Source: Burkholderia seminalis DSM 23518 (lineage in GTDB: Bacteria > Pseudomonadota > Gammaproteobacteria > Burkholderiales > Burkholderiaceae). From it: DNA of 64,000 nucleotides. Shown here piece after piece: positions 52,048 to 60,037 of the stretch. Position 1 is the stretch's first letter; the number at the start of each line of letters is the position of its first letter. The DNA is taken from the NCBI RefSeq assembly GCF_902832885.1, contig NZ_CADFDK010000018.1:42695-106694 (forward strand). The letters are read 5' to 3'. Made by a program: the position numbers and the translations under genes. The notes below the pieces were generated by a model, which made no database searches, was not told the origin of the DNA, and saw only the letters and a program-made list of their open reading frames with translations.

Positions 52048-52594
52048 CATCTCCTCCATACCCTGTCAAAAAGTCAACCCAGACTGCACGAGATGCCCGG
52101 AGCGCGAGCGCCGGGCAAAAGCGGGATAACCAGGGAGACCTCGTGCAGGGCCGGTAAGCGCGGCACGCGGGCAAGCGGACGGAAAACCGTTGAGCGGTCC
52201 CGCGCAGCCGGGTCGGCCTGCGGGGTCTCCTTGTAGTGTCGTGAAGCTAAACTACATTTCACGAACTTCGTTTTGCTACTTTGGTTACTAATTTAGCAAA
52301 AATACAATTTTGTGGCGATGGAAATCGTTGTTTGACTAACCGCTGTCGCCAAATTGCCATGCAACACGGTGGGCAACAGGTGCACCGAGGGTTGGCAATT
52401 AACGGAAAACCCTTGTCCCGCAAGGGAGACACGAATTTTTTGGATAGGGGTCAAGGATTGCCACTATTGACGTTGCGAATGCGCGGGCGTAAGCGCGAAA
52501 GTCGCGAAATTGGTAAGTATTTCGTAATGATTCGGGCGGTTTCGGCGAACGCAGGCCGGCGCCTGAAACGCCCGTCGCACAAGGCGCGCGGAAC
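52048..52594. other. Gene-free region upstream of the porin
   Basis: No coding frame is supported; a 105-codon plus-strand frame here has no ribosome site or recognisable product. The stretch 52230-52510 is clearly AT-richer than the rest of the window. It contains TTTTGCTA/TAGCAAAA (52271-52278 and 52294-52301), a perfect inverted repeat 15 bases apart, and CGTGAA/TTCACG (52240-52245 and 52258-52263). These are plausible operator or leader structures of the porin promoter, which reads leftward. The right end also holds the 3' flank of the LysR gene. Confidence 0.5.
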
Positions 52595-53521
52595 CTAGCG
52601 CGGGCCCGGCCGCGCGTCGAGCAACTGCGCGCGAATCCAGCGGTGCGCATCGGTGCGCGCATGCTTCGCGTGCGAGTAGACCTTCACCGTGTAGCGCGGG
52701 ATTTCGAACGGCGCGGGAAAGATGCGGATCGGCGCCGCGTGCCGCAGCGCCTGCGCGGCGCGGTTCGGCACGGTCATCAGCAATTCGGATTCCGCGATCA
52801 CGAACGGCGCGGCCAGCACGGTCGGCAACTGCACGGCGACGTGCCGCGCGAGGCCGAGCCGGTCGAGCACGTAGTCGACGACGCCGCGCGATTCGTTCCA
52901 CGGCGTGACGACCACGTGGCGGGCGGCCAGGTACCGGTCGAGCGTCAGCCGCCGGCGGATCGCCGGATGTGCGGCGCTGGCGATCACGACGTAGTCGTCG
53001 GAGAACCAGTCGAAATCCTCGATGCCCGGCGCATCGGCCGCCGATTCCTCGTGATAGCCGAGCGCGAAGTCGATGCGGCCGGCCGCAAGCTCGTCGACGG
53101 AGATCTTCCGGTCGGAATGCACGACGCGGATCCGCAGGTGCGGCGCGACGTGCTGGATCCGCGCGAGGAACGCCGGCAGCACCGCGAAGGCCGTGTAGTC
53201 GGTCGCGGCGAACACGAACGTGCGGTCGCTTTGCGCGGGATCGAAGCGGCGTGCGCGGGCGAGACCCTTCGACATCGTGTCGAGCGCGTCGCCGGCCCAC
53301 GTGGCGATGTCGTCGGCGCGCACGGTCGGCTGCATCTCGTTGCCGAGGCGCACGAACAGCGCATCGCCGATCGCGTCGCGCAGCCGCGCGAGCGCGTGGC
53401 TCAACGCGGACGGGCTCAACGCGAGCTCATGCGCGGCCGCCGCGACCGACCGGTGGCGGTACAGCGCGTCGAACACGAGCAGCAGGTTCAGGTCGAGACG
53501 GCGCAGGTCGGGATGCATCAT
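52595..53521 (-). CDS. LysR-family transcriptional regulator
   Basis: A 308-residue regulator. The N-terminal winged helix-turn-helix is about residues 6-65 (LDLNLLLVFDALYRHRSVAAAAHELALSPSALSHALARLRD), a NodD/SyrM-like subtype with LxxLLVFDALYRHRSV, followed by the type 2 periplasmic-binding ligand domain. The neighbour on the divergent side is a GNAT protein, so the target is unclear. The start is uncertain: ATG at 53521 or 53518 (MMHPDLRRLDLN) or GTG at 53548; none has a well-spaced ribosome site. Confidence 0.88.
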   Translation of the reverse strand: MMHPDLRRLDLNLLLVFDALYRHRSVAAAAHELALSPSALSHALARLRDAIGDALFVRLGNEMQPTVRADDIATWAGDALDTMSKGLARARRFDPAQSDRTFVFAATDYTAFAVLPAFLARIQHVAPHLRIRVVHSDRKISVDELAAGRIDFALGYHEESAADAPGIEDFDWFSDDYVVIASAAHPAIRRRLTLDRYLAARHVVVTPWNESRGVVDYVLDRLGLARHVAVQLPTVLAAPFVIAESELLMTVPNRAAQALRHAAPIRIFPAPFEIPRYTVKVYSHAKHARTDAHRWIRAQLLDARPGPR

Positions 53522-53654
53522 GTTCAGGTCTGGATGAAGAAACTGCACTTCCTGCAGTCGTTGCGCGAACGTAGCATGACGGTTCGATCGGCGCCAGCGC
53601 GCGTGCGCGGCGCTGCTTTCTGTTTCAGAACCGGGCCGGAGGAGGGCTCAACCC

Positions 53655-54152
53655 GTGCAAATCGATATCCGTTGCGCCACCGTCGCCGACGTGCCGCTGA
53701 TCCTGCGCTTCATCACCGAGCTGGCCGTCTACGAGAAGGCGGAGCACGAAGTGATCGCGACGCCCGCGTCCCTCGAACGCAGCCTGTTCGGCGATGGGTC
53801 GCCCGCGCGCGCGCTGATCTGCGAGGTCGACGGCGAGCCGGCCGGCTTCGCCGTGTATTTCTTCTCGTATTCGACGTGGCTCGCGCGGCAGGGCCTGTAT
53901 CTGGAGGATCTGTACGTGTCGCCGCGCTTTCGCGGGGCGGGCGCCGGGCTGCGGCTGCTGAAGACGCTTGCACGGATCGCGGTCGAGTCGGGCTGCGGGC
54001 GGTTCGAATGGAGCGTGCTCGACTGGAACGAGCCGGCGATCCGCTTCTACGAGAGCGTCGGCGCGGCGCCGCAGAGCGAATGGGTGCGATACCGGCTGGC
54101 GGGCGACGCGCTGCGCGCGTTCGCCGACGGCGCGCCGGTGAGCGCCGCGTAA
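53655..54152 (+). CDS. GNAT-family N-acetyltransferase
   Basis: A 165-residue acetyltransferase. IRCATVADVPLILRFITELAVYEK opens the fold, GFAVYFFSYSTWLARQGLYLEDLYVSPRFRGAGAGLRLL holds the acetyl-CoA motif A, and WNEPAIRFYESVGAA is motif B. The family resembles spermidine/diamine N-acetyltransferase-like proteins (SSAT-type), but the substrate is not certain. The start is GTG at 53655, preceded by GGAGG 12-16 bases upstream; no better start codon is in frame. It is a single gene. Confidence 0.82.
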   Translation: MQIDIRCATVADVPLILRFITELAVYEKAEHEVIATPASLERSLFGDGSPARALICEVDGEPAGFAVYFFSYSTWLARQGLYLEDLYVSPRFRGAGAGLRLLKTLARIAVESGCGRFEWSVLDWNEPAIRFYESVGAAPQSEWVRYRLAGDALRAFADGAPVSAA

Positions 54153-54156
54153 ACGC

Positions 54157-54181
54157 AAAACGGGCGCCGCGGGGCGCCCGT
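54157..54181. terminator. Stem-loop between convergent GNAT and hisP genes, probable terminator
   Basis: ACGGGCGCC/GGCGCCCGT (54160-54168 with 54173-54181). On the minus strand TTTGCG follows, so it more likely serves hisP; the plus side lacks a T tract. Confidence 0.55.
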
Positions 54182-54206
54182 TGGACCGTCGTGCGTTTCG
54201 TGCGTG

Positions 54207-54986
54207 TTACTTGAGGCTGCCCGACAGGAACCCGCGCAGGCGTTCGCTCTTCGGATTGGCAAACACCTCGGCCGGCACGCCTTCTTCCTCGACGCGGCCC
54301 TGGTGCAGGAACATCACGTGATTCGACACGTTGCGCGCGAAGCCCATCTCGTGCGTGACGACGATCATCGTGCGGCCTTCCTCGGCCAGCTTCTGCATCA
54401 CCTTCAGCACTTCGCCCACCAGCTCCGGGTCGAGCGCCGACGTCGGCTCGTCGAACAGCATCACGTCCGGATGCATCGCGAGCGCACGTGCGATCGCGAC
54501 GCGCTGCTGCTGGCCGCCGGACAAATGCGACGGGTACTGCTTCTCGACGCGCGGCGCGAGGCCGACTTTCTCGAGATACTCGCGCGCGCGGTCCTCGGCT
54601 TCCTTCTTCGGGATGCCGAGCACGTTCACGGGCGCTTCCATCACGTTCTCGATCACGTTCATGTGCGACCAGAGATTGAAGTGCTGGAACACCATCGACA
54701 GCTTGGTGCGCACGCGCTGCAGCTGTTTCGTATCGGCCGCGCGCAGCGCGCCCGTCTTGTCGAGCGCGGTGCGCACTTCCTCGCCGTCGACGAAGATGCG
54801 GCCCGCATTCGGCTGCTCGAGGAAGTTGATACAGCGCAGCATCGTGCTCTTGCCGGAGCCGGACGAGCCGATCACGCTGATCACGTCGCCCGAGTTCGCC
54901 CTCAGCGACACGCCCTTGAGCACTTCGTTGTCGCCGTAGCGCTTGTGCAGATCGTCGACGAAAAGCTTCTGAGTCTGGGAGTTCAT
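54207..54986 (-). CDS. hisP: Polar amino-acid ABC transporter ATP-binding protein (HisP-like)
   Basis: A 259-residue ATPase. Walker A is GSSGSGKST (about 41-49), the Q-loop [10 protein letters not shown], signature LSGGQQQR, Walker [14 protein letters not shown] and the switch histidine in VVTHEMGF. Insert [21 protein letters not shown] is characteristic of HisP/ArgT-linked histidine-lysine-arginine-ornithine importers. It is the last gene of the minus-strand operon J-Q-M-P. The ATG at 54986 has AGGA seven bases upstream. Confidence 0.92.
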   Translation of the reverse strand: MNSQTQKLFVDDLHKRYGDNEVLKGVSLRANSGDVISVIGSSGSGKSTMLRCINFLEQPNAGRIFVDGEEVRTALDKTGALRAADTKQLQRVRTKLSMVFQHFNLWSHMNVIENVMEAPVNVLGIPKKEAEDRAREYLEKVGLAPRVEKQYPSHLSGGQQQRVAIARALAMHPDVMLFDEPTSALDPELVGEVLKVMQKLAEEGRTMIVVTHEMGFARNVSNHVMFLHQGRVEEEGVPAEVFANPKSERLRGFLSGSLK

Positions 54987-55004
54987 CAATAGTCCTGCGA
55001 AAAC

Positions 55005-55718
55005 TTACTTGCCTTGCGGGCGCAGATACGCGAGCCAGCGACGCTCGGCCTGGCGGAACAGCCACACGAGCGTGAACGAGATCGCGAGGTAGAGCAGGGC
55101 GGCAATGCCGAACGCATGGAACGACATGTAGGTCGCCGAGTTGACGTCGCGCGCGATCTTGAGGATGTCCGGCACGGTCGCGGTGAACGCGACGGTGGTC
55201 GCATGCAGCATCAGGATCACTTCGTTGCTGTACAGCGGCAGCGCGCGGCGCAGCGCCGACGGCAGGATCACGCGGCGATACATCGTGAACGGGGACATCC
55301 CGTACGCGCGCGCGGCTTCGATCTCGCCATACGACGTCGCCTTGATCGCGCCGGCGAAGATCTCGGTGGTGTATGCGCAGGTGTTCAGCGTGAACGCGAG
55401 CAGCGTGCAGTGCATCCCGTCGCGGAAGAATGCATCGAGCACCGGCGTGCCGCGCACGGCCTGCAGGCTGTAGAGGCCCGTGTAGCAGAGCAGCAGCTGC
55501 ACGTAGAGCGGCGTGCCGCGGAACACGTACGTGTACAGCCACACGGCGCTCGACAGCCACTTCTTCTTCGACACGCGCGCCACGGCGAGCGGTATCGACA
55601 GGCAGAAGCCGAGGCCGATCGACACGACGAGCAGCCACAGCGTGATCGCGACACCGGTGATGCGATAGCCGTCGGTGTAGAGATAGTTGCGCCAGTATTC
55701 TTGGATGAGTTCGATCAT
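55005..55718 (-). CDS. hisM: Polar amino-acid ABC transporter permease (HisM-like)
   Basis: A 237-residue permease of the HisMQ family with about five membrane segments. It has FRGTPLYVQLLL and the EAA-type coupling motif EIEAARAYGMSPFTMYRRVILPSALRRALP. The ATG overlaps the stop of hisQ by four bases and hisP follows 18 bases beyond the stop. Pairs with HisQ to form the inner-membrane channel of a histidine/lysine/arginine/ornithine-type importer. Confidence 0.92.
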   Translation of the reverse strand: MIELIQEYWRNYLYTDGYRITGVAITLWLLVVSIGLGFCLSIPLAVARVSKKKWLSSAVWLYTYVFRGTPLYVQLLLCYTGLYSLQAVRGTPVLDAFFRDGMHCTLLAFTLNTCAYTTEIFAGAIKATSYGEIEAARAYGMSPFTMYRRVILPSALRRALPLYSNEVILMLHATTVAFTATVPDILKIARDVNSATYMSFHAFGIAALLYLAISFTLVWLFRQAERRWLAYLRPQGK

Positions 55719-56404
55719 AGGTCAGCCTTGCGGACACCGGTCGAGTAGCGCTTTTCGAGCCACATCAGCACGAAGTTCGAGATCGTCGTGATGGCGAGGT
55801 AGACCGCGCCCGCGATCAGCGTGAAGAAGAAGAACCGCAGCGTGCCCTTGCCGGCGTCCTGCGAGGCCTTCACGACGTCGGCGAGGCCGATGATCGACAC
55901 CAGCGCGGTCGACTTCACGAGCACCTGCCAGTTGTTGCCGATGCCCGGCAGCGCGAAGCGCATCATCTGCGGGAACATGATCCGCGTGAACACCTGCCAG
56001 TTCGTCATCCCGTATGCGCTGCCGGCCTCGAGCTGGCCGCGCGGCACCGACAGGAACGCACCGCGGAAGGTCTCGGTGAAGTACGCGCCGTAGATGAAGC
56101 CGAGCACGAGCACGCCGGCGAGGAACGGGTCGATGTCGATCTGGTCCCAGCCGAGCGCGTCGGTCGCCATGTTCAGCCAGATCTGCAGGCTGTAGAACAG
56201 CAGCAGCATCAGCACGAGGTCGGGTACGCCGCGGATCAGCGTCGTGTAGACGGTGCCGATGCCGTTCGTCACGCGGTTGCGCGACAGCTTCGCGCCTGCG
56301 CCGAGCAGCCCCAGCAGGAACGACAGCGCGAGCGAAAGCACCGCCAGTTTGACGGTTTGCCAGGTGCCAGCGAGGATCAGCGGGCCGTAACCTTGTAGAA
56401 ACAT
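55715..56404 (-). CDS. hisQ: Polar amino-acid ABC transporter permease (HisQ-like)
   Basis: A 229-residue permease: MFLQGYGPLILAGTWQTVKLAVLSL at the start, TLIRGVPDLVLMLLLFYS, and the coupling segment EAGSAYGMTNWQVFTRIMFPQMMRFALPGIGNNW. It pairs with HisM. The ATG at 56404 has AAGGA at the right distance and is preferred over a longer frame. The 217 bases upstream of it, between hisJ and hisQ, hold two perfect stem-loops. Confidence 0.92.
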   Translation of the reverse strand: MFLQGYGPLILAGTWQTVKLAVLSLALSFLLGLLGAGAKLSRNRVTNGIGTVYTTLIRGVPDLVLMLLLFYSLQIWLNMATDALGWDQIDIDPFLAGVLVLGFIYGAYFTETFRGAFLSVPRGQLEAGSAYGMTNWQVFTRIMFPQMMRFALPGIGNNWQVLVKSTALVSIIGLADVVKASQDAGKGTLRFFFFTLIAGAVYLAITTISNFVLMWLEKRYSTGVRKADL

Positions 56405-56418
56405 ATGTGGTCCTTGAC

Positions 56419-56511
56419 GGCGCACGCGGTGCGCCGCGAAAGACGCGCCCGCCAAGCTGCGCGGAACGCCCCGTGCGTATCATGACCGTCCGCCCCGGCA
56501 ACGGTGCCGGG
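56419..56511 (-). repeat. Stem-loops in the hisJ-hisQ intercistronic region
   Basis: Two perfect hairpins: GGCGCAC-GCG-GTGCGCC (56419-56435), just upstream of the hisQ ribosome site, and CCCGGCA-ACGG-TGCCGGG (56494-56511). Intercistronic hairpins after a binding-protein gene commonly protect its upstream mRNA and lower expression of the permease genes; here this is an inference. Confidence 0.55.
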
Positions 56512-56621
56512 CGAGCCCGTCGCGCGAGCGGCGGGCAAGGGGGCGGGCGGCGCGTGGTTGACTGCCTTTACTGCGTGGACACGGGGCCGCCCCCGCATCC
56601 GTTGCTTCTTCTTGTCGGCGC

Positions 56622-57404
56622 TTAGCGGGCCGGCGCCGAATAGACGCTGAACGAGAAGTACTTGTGCGACAGCCGGTCGTACGTGCCGTCCTTGTGCATG
56701 TCGGCCAGCGCCTGGTTGATCTTGAGCTTCAGGTCCGTATCGTCCTTGCGCAGGCCGATCGCGGTGCCGTCGCCGATCGTCTTCGGATCCTTCACTTCCG
56801 GCCCGGCGAACGCGAAGCCCTTGCCGCGCGGCGTGCGCAGGAAGCCGTAGTCGGCCTGCAGCTCGTCCTGCAGCGTCGCATCGAGGCGGCCCGAGCCGAG
56901 ATCGGTGTAGACCTGGTCCTGGTTCTGGTAAGGAACGATCGTCACGCCCTGCGGTTCCCAGTACGTCTTCGCGTAGGTTTCCTGCGTCGAACCCTGCTCG
57001 ACGCCGACACGCTTGCCCTTCAGCGACGCGACCGTCGGCAGCAGGGGCGAGCCGGTCTTCGCGATCATCCGGGCCGGCGCGTCATACACCTTGTCGGAGA
57101 AGTCGATCTGCTCGCGGCGCTTGTCCGTGACGGTCAGCGACGACACGATGACGTCGTACTTCTTCGCCTTCAGCGCCGGGATGATCCCGTCGAGATCCTG
57201 CGCCACCCACACGCATTTCACGTTGATCCGTTTGCAGATTTCCTTGGTGAGATCGACGTCGAAACCGACGATCTCGCCGCTCGGCGCGGTCGACTCGAAC
57301 GGCGGGTAGCTGGCATCGACGCCGATCCGCACGGTCTTCCACTCCTTCGCGAAGGCGCTGCCCGCCACGAGGGCGAGGGCGGCGCACAGGGCGGCCTTCT
57401 TCAT
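56622..57404 (-). CDS. hisJ: Polar amino-acid ABC transporter substrate-binding protein (HisJ/ArgT-like)
   Basis: A 260-residue periplasmic protein. Signal peptide MKKAALCAALALVAGSAFA, then IGVDASYPPFES, GEIVGFDVDLTKEICKRINVKCVWV and DGIIPALKAKKYDVIVSSLTVTDKR, the family-3 (SBP_bac_3) signature region. It delivers basic amino acids, probably lysine/arginine/ornithine/histidine, to HisQMP. The ATG at 57404 has AGAAGGA six bases upstream and gives the normal signal peptide; an ATG at 57410 is less well placed. Confidence 0.92.
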   Translation of the reverse strand: MKKAALCAALALVAGSAFAKEWKTVRIGVDASYPPFESTAPSGEIVGFDVDLTKEICKRINVKCVWVAQDLDGIIPALKAKKYDVIVSSLTVTDKRREQIDFSDKVYDAPARMIAKTGSPLLPTVASLKGKRVGVEQGSTQETYAKTYWEPQGVTIVPYQNQDQVYTDLGSGRLDATLQDELQADYGFLRTPRGKGFAFAGPEVKDPKTIGDGTAIGLRKDDTDLKLKINQALADMHKDGTYDRLSHKYFSFSVYSAPAR

Positions 57405-57766
57405 TTCCATCCTTCTGTTGCTGACTTTCCGGGGGCGCTCGCGGCCGGCGGGACCGGGCGCCGCGGCGTATTCTAGACGGCCAAAATTCGCCGGACGGCG
57501 CTCTGGCGATGGCGCCGCCGGAACGGCGAACGCCAAAAGGGCGGTATTTTACCCGAACGCGATTCCCCGAAAACGGCAATCCGGCGCGACCGATCGATTC
57601 TTCGAATCGGCTGTTGCGGCAATCGTGGCATTGACAGCGAATATTTTGGCGATTGGTTGCGCGAACGCAACAATGCTGTGCATTGGCGGCGGATTGTGGC
57701 GCGTTCGGTGTCCCCCTACAGTGGCGGTAAACCCGAACAAGTATCTGCCCCCGGAGTGCCCGCGCC
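57405..57766. other. Gene-free divergent region between hisJ and the pirin-like gene
   Basis: No coding frame is supported. A minus-strand TAAAAT (57551-57546) is the best -10 candidate for hisJ. On the plus strand a perfect TTGACA lies at 57631-57636, but no -10 follows at normal spacing. Two small palindromes are present: CGATTC-TTC-GAATCG (57595-57609) and GTTGCG-CGAA-CGCAAC (57656-57671). They are candidate regulator sites for either gene. Confidence 0.45.
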
Positions 57767-58465
57767 ATGTTCCAGATCCGCCGCGCCGAAGACCGTTGCC
57801 ACACGCGCCAAGGCTGGCTCGAATCGAGTCACAGCTTTTCGTCGGCCGGCCGCGCCGCGAACGCGCATCCGCCGGTCGGCGCGCTGCACGTGCTGAGCGA
57901 GGACCTGATCGCGCCGACGCGCGGGTTCGGGATGCAGCCGCGTCGCGACGTGGAGATCGTGACCTACGTGCTGGACGGCACGCTCGCGCACCGCGACAGC
58001 CTCGGCTGCGGCGCGATCGTCCGCGCCGGCGGCGTCCAGCGGGTGAGTGCCGGGACGGGGCTCGTGCACAGCGAAACCAACGCGTCGCGCGACCGTCCGC
58101 TGCATCTGCTGCAGATCTGGCTGCAGCCGGCCGAGCGGGGCGGGCGGCCCGGTTACGAGGAGCGGCATTTCGCCGCCGCCGAGAAACGCGGCCGGCTGCG
58201 GCTCGTCGCGGCGCCCGGCGGCGGCGACGGCGCGCTGTCGATGGGGGCGGATGCCCGCATCTTCGCGGGGCTGATCGACGGCGACGAGGGGGTGACCTTC
58301 GAGGTCCGCGCGGGGCGCAGCACCTACGTGCACGTGGCGCGCGGCGACATCGAGGTCAACGGCCGCGCGCTGGCCGCCGGCGACGGCGCGCGGATCGGCG
58401 GCGTGGACGCGGTGGCGTTCGCGCGCGGCCGGGCGGCCGAAGTACTGCTGTTCGACGTCGCCTAA
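57767..58465 (+). CDS. Pirin/YhhW-like cupin protein with a degenerate metal site
   Basis: A 232-residue bicupin. The family patterns GWLESSHSFSSAGRA, VEIVTYVLDGTLAHRDSLG, VSAGTGLVHSETNAS and LLQIWLQP are clear. In metal-binding YhhW-type pirins the ligands are His57, His59, His101 and Glu103; here His101 and Glu103 are kept but residues 57 and 59 are Gln and Arg (MQPRRD). Quercetinase or iron-binding activity is therefore doubtful. GGAG lies about 12 bases before the ATG. A bidirectional terminator follows. Confidence 0.85.
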   Translation: MFQIRRAEDRCHTRQGWLESSHSFSSAGRAANAHPPVGALHVLSEDLIAPTRGFGMQPRRDVEIVTYVLDGTLAHRDSLGCGAIVRAGGVQRVSAGTGLVHSETNASRDRPLHLLQIWLQPAERGGRPGYEERHFAAAEKRGRLRLVAAPGGGDGALSMGADARIFAGLIDGDEGVTFEVRAGRSTYVHVARGDIEVNGRALAAGDGARIGGVDAVAFARGRAAEVLLFDVA

Positions 58466-58469
58466 AACG

Positions 58470-58507
58470 AAAAAAGGGGACGCGGGCCGGTGCCCGCGTC
58501 CCCTTCG
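58470..58507. terminator. Bidirectional rho-independent terminator
   Basis: A 14-base-pair stem (58474-58487 with 58492-58505, loop CGGT) is preceded by an A tract. It serves both the pirin-like gene and the convergent Spy/CpxP-like gene; on the minus strand TTTTTTCG follows. Confidence 0.85.
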
Positions 58508-58535
58508 GCGCCGCTCCGGGAAGCGGCCCGCCGGC

Positions 58536-59087
58536 TTACTGCGCCGGCGCCGATGCGCCCTTGGCGGCGCGATGCTGCTCCCAGCGCTCCTTCATCTTCT
58601 CGTGGCGCTGTTCCATCTTCGCGTACTGCTGCTTGAGCGCCGTGCTGACCGTCGTCTTCTGCTGGTCGTTCAGCCCGTTGTAGAACGTGAGCCACGCAGC
58701 CGACGTCTGCTCGCGCAGTTGCGCGTTCTGCGCTTCGGCCTGCTGGCGTGCCGAATGCATCGCGCTCAGGTCGAGGATCGGCTGGTTCTGCTGCGCCTTG
58801 AACTGCTCGCGCACCTGCTCGTGGTTCTTGCGCATCGCGTCATGGTTCTGCTTCATCGTGTTGACGGCCGCCTGCCATTGCTGTTCCTGCGACGCGTTGA
58901 GCTTCAGCTGGTCGTGCAGTTTCATGATCGCGCCGAACGGGCCGCCTTCGTGCCCGCCGTGCATCTGGTGCATGCCGGGGCCGCCCGGAGGCGGCATGTC
59001 GTTGGGCTGCGCGGCATGCGCGGTGCCGAAGGCGAGAGCGAGCACGGCGGCGGCCGCGATGGCCACGCGGGAAGTCTTCTTATACAT
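58536..59087 (-). CDS. Periplasmic Spy/CpxP-like protein (LTXXQ family)
   Basis: A 183-residue exported protein with signal peptide MYKKTSRVAIAAAAVLALAFGTAHA. The mature part is His/Met/Gly/Pro-rich (MPPPGGPGMHQMHGGHEGG), then alpha-helical with KLHDQLKLNASQEQQWQAAV and FYNGLNDQQKTTV, the LTxxQ-type motifs of the Spy/CpxP family of envelope chaperones and stress regulators. The His/Met stretch could bind metal, an inference. It is divergent from an OmpR-type regulator and kinase, the arrangement of cpxP-cpxRA. AGGAG lies nine bases before the ATG. Confidence 0.85.
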   Translation of the reverse strand: MYKKTSRVAIAAAAVLALAFGTAHAAQPNDMPPPGGPGMHQMHGGHEGGPFGAIMKLHDQLKLNASQEQQWQAAVNTMKQNHDAMRKNHEQVREQFKAQQNQPILDLSAMHSARQQAEAQNAQLREQTSAAWLTFYNGLNDQQKTTVSTALKQQYAKMEQRHEKMKERWEQHRAAKGASAPAQ

Positions 59088-59189
59088 TTCAGAAACTCCT
59101 TGTATCCAAAGGGTCCGGCGATGCGGTGCCGGAAAAGCCGGGTACCGCATCCGGTAAGACGCAGGTTAGCGATGCAGGCTCCGGCCGGT

Positions 59190-59302
59190 GTTACGTGGGG
59201 CGGCGGCCCGGTTACCGTGCATTACAGTTCCCTTGCGCGGTAACCCGCAGTAACCCTTTCGTCCCTTTGTTTCGTTCTTCGACTCCGCCCTCGCGCGGTA
59301 AA
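59190..59302. promoter_or_regulatory. CpxR-like direct repeats in the divergent promoter region
   Basis: On the plus strand GTAAC-CCGCA-GTAAC is at 59240-59254. On the minus strand GTAAT-N5-GTAAC is formed by 59225-59211. Single GTTAC at 59190-59194 and GTAAA at 59298-59302 are further half-site-like words. The GTAAN-N5-GTAAN pattern, with ten-base periodicity, is the known CpxR box; OmpR-family sites have the same spacing. They are the likely binding sites of the adjacent response regulator. Confidence 0.5.
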
Positions 59303-59311
59303 CTTCGAGCC

Positions 59312-60037
59312 ATGACTACCCAGATCCTCATCGTCGACGACGACCAAGAACTCCGAGACCTGCTGCGCGACTATCTCGTGCGCCAGGGGATGGAAGTGTC
59401 CGTGCTGCACGACGCGGCGACGCTCGAGAAGCGCCTCGAGCGCGAGCGGCCCGACCTGATCGTGCTGGACCTGATGATGCCGGGCGTGGACGGCCTGACC
59501 GCGCTGCGCCAGTTGCGCGCGGCCGGCGACGACATCCCCGTGATCATGCTCACCGCGCGGGCGGACGACGTCGATCGCATCGTCGGGCTCGAACTCGGCG
59601 CGGACGACTACCTCGGCAAGCCGTTCAACCCGCGCGAGCTGCTCGCGCGCGTGCAGGCGGTGCTGCGCCGCCGCCGCGCGACGCCGTCGGCGGCGGCGCC
59701 CGAACAGCGCGAGCCGTTCGCGTTCGGCCGTTTCCTGCTCGACTTCCAGGCGCGCACGCTGTCGGTCGACGGCAAGCCGGCCACGCTGTCGAGCAGCGAA
59801 TTCGCGCTGCTGAAGATCTTCGTGAACCACGCGCTGCGCACGCTCACGCGCGAGCGGCTGCTCGAGCTGCTGCACGGGCCCGAGTACGACGGTACCGACC
59901 GCGGCATCGACGTCCAGGTGTGGCGCCTGCGCCGCATCCTAGAAACGGATCCGTCGACGCCGCGCTTCATCCAGACGGTGCGCGGGCGCGGCTACGTGTT
60001 CGTGCCCGACGGCGAGGCTCATGCGCAAACCCATTGA
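59312..60037 (+). CDS. OmpR/CpxR-family response regulator
   Basis: A 241-residue regulator. The receiver domain has the acidic pair DDD, phosphoacceptor Asp53 (VLDLMMPGVDG), Thr81 and Lys103 (YLGKPFNPREL); the winged-helix effector domain is about residues 135-235 (SSSEFALLKIFVNHALRTLTRERLLELL...TVRGRGYVFVPDG). It is closest to OmpR in the receiver, and its setting beside a Spy/CpxP-like gene suggests an envelope-stress role. The stop overlaps the kinase start by 17 bases. Confidence 0.92.
   Translation: MTTQILIVDDDQELRDLLRDYLVRQGMEVSVLHDAATLEKRLERERPDLIVLDLMMPGVDGLTALRQLRAAGDDIPVIMLTARADDVDRIVGLELGADDYLGKPFNPRELLARVQAVLRRRRATPSAAAPEQREPFAFGRFLLDFQARTLSVDGKPATLSSSEFALLKIFVNHALRTLTRERLLELLHGPEYDGTDRGIDVQVWRLRRILETDPSTPRFIQTVRGRGYVFVPDGEAHAQTH

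Noticed and set aside
52281-52598. A 105-codon frame in the porin upstream region
   Set aside because: No ribosome site, no family likeness, and it lies in an AT-rich regulatory region.
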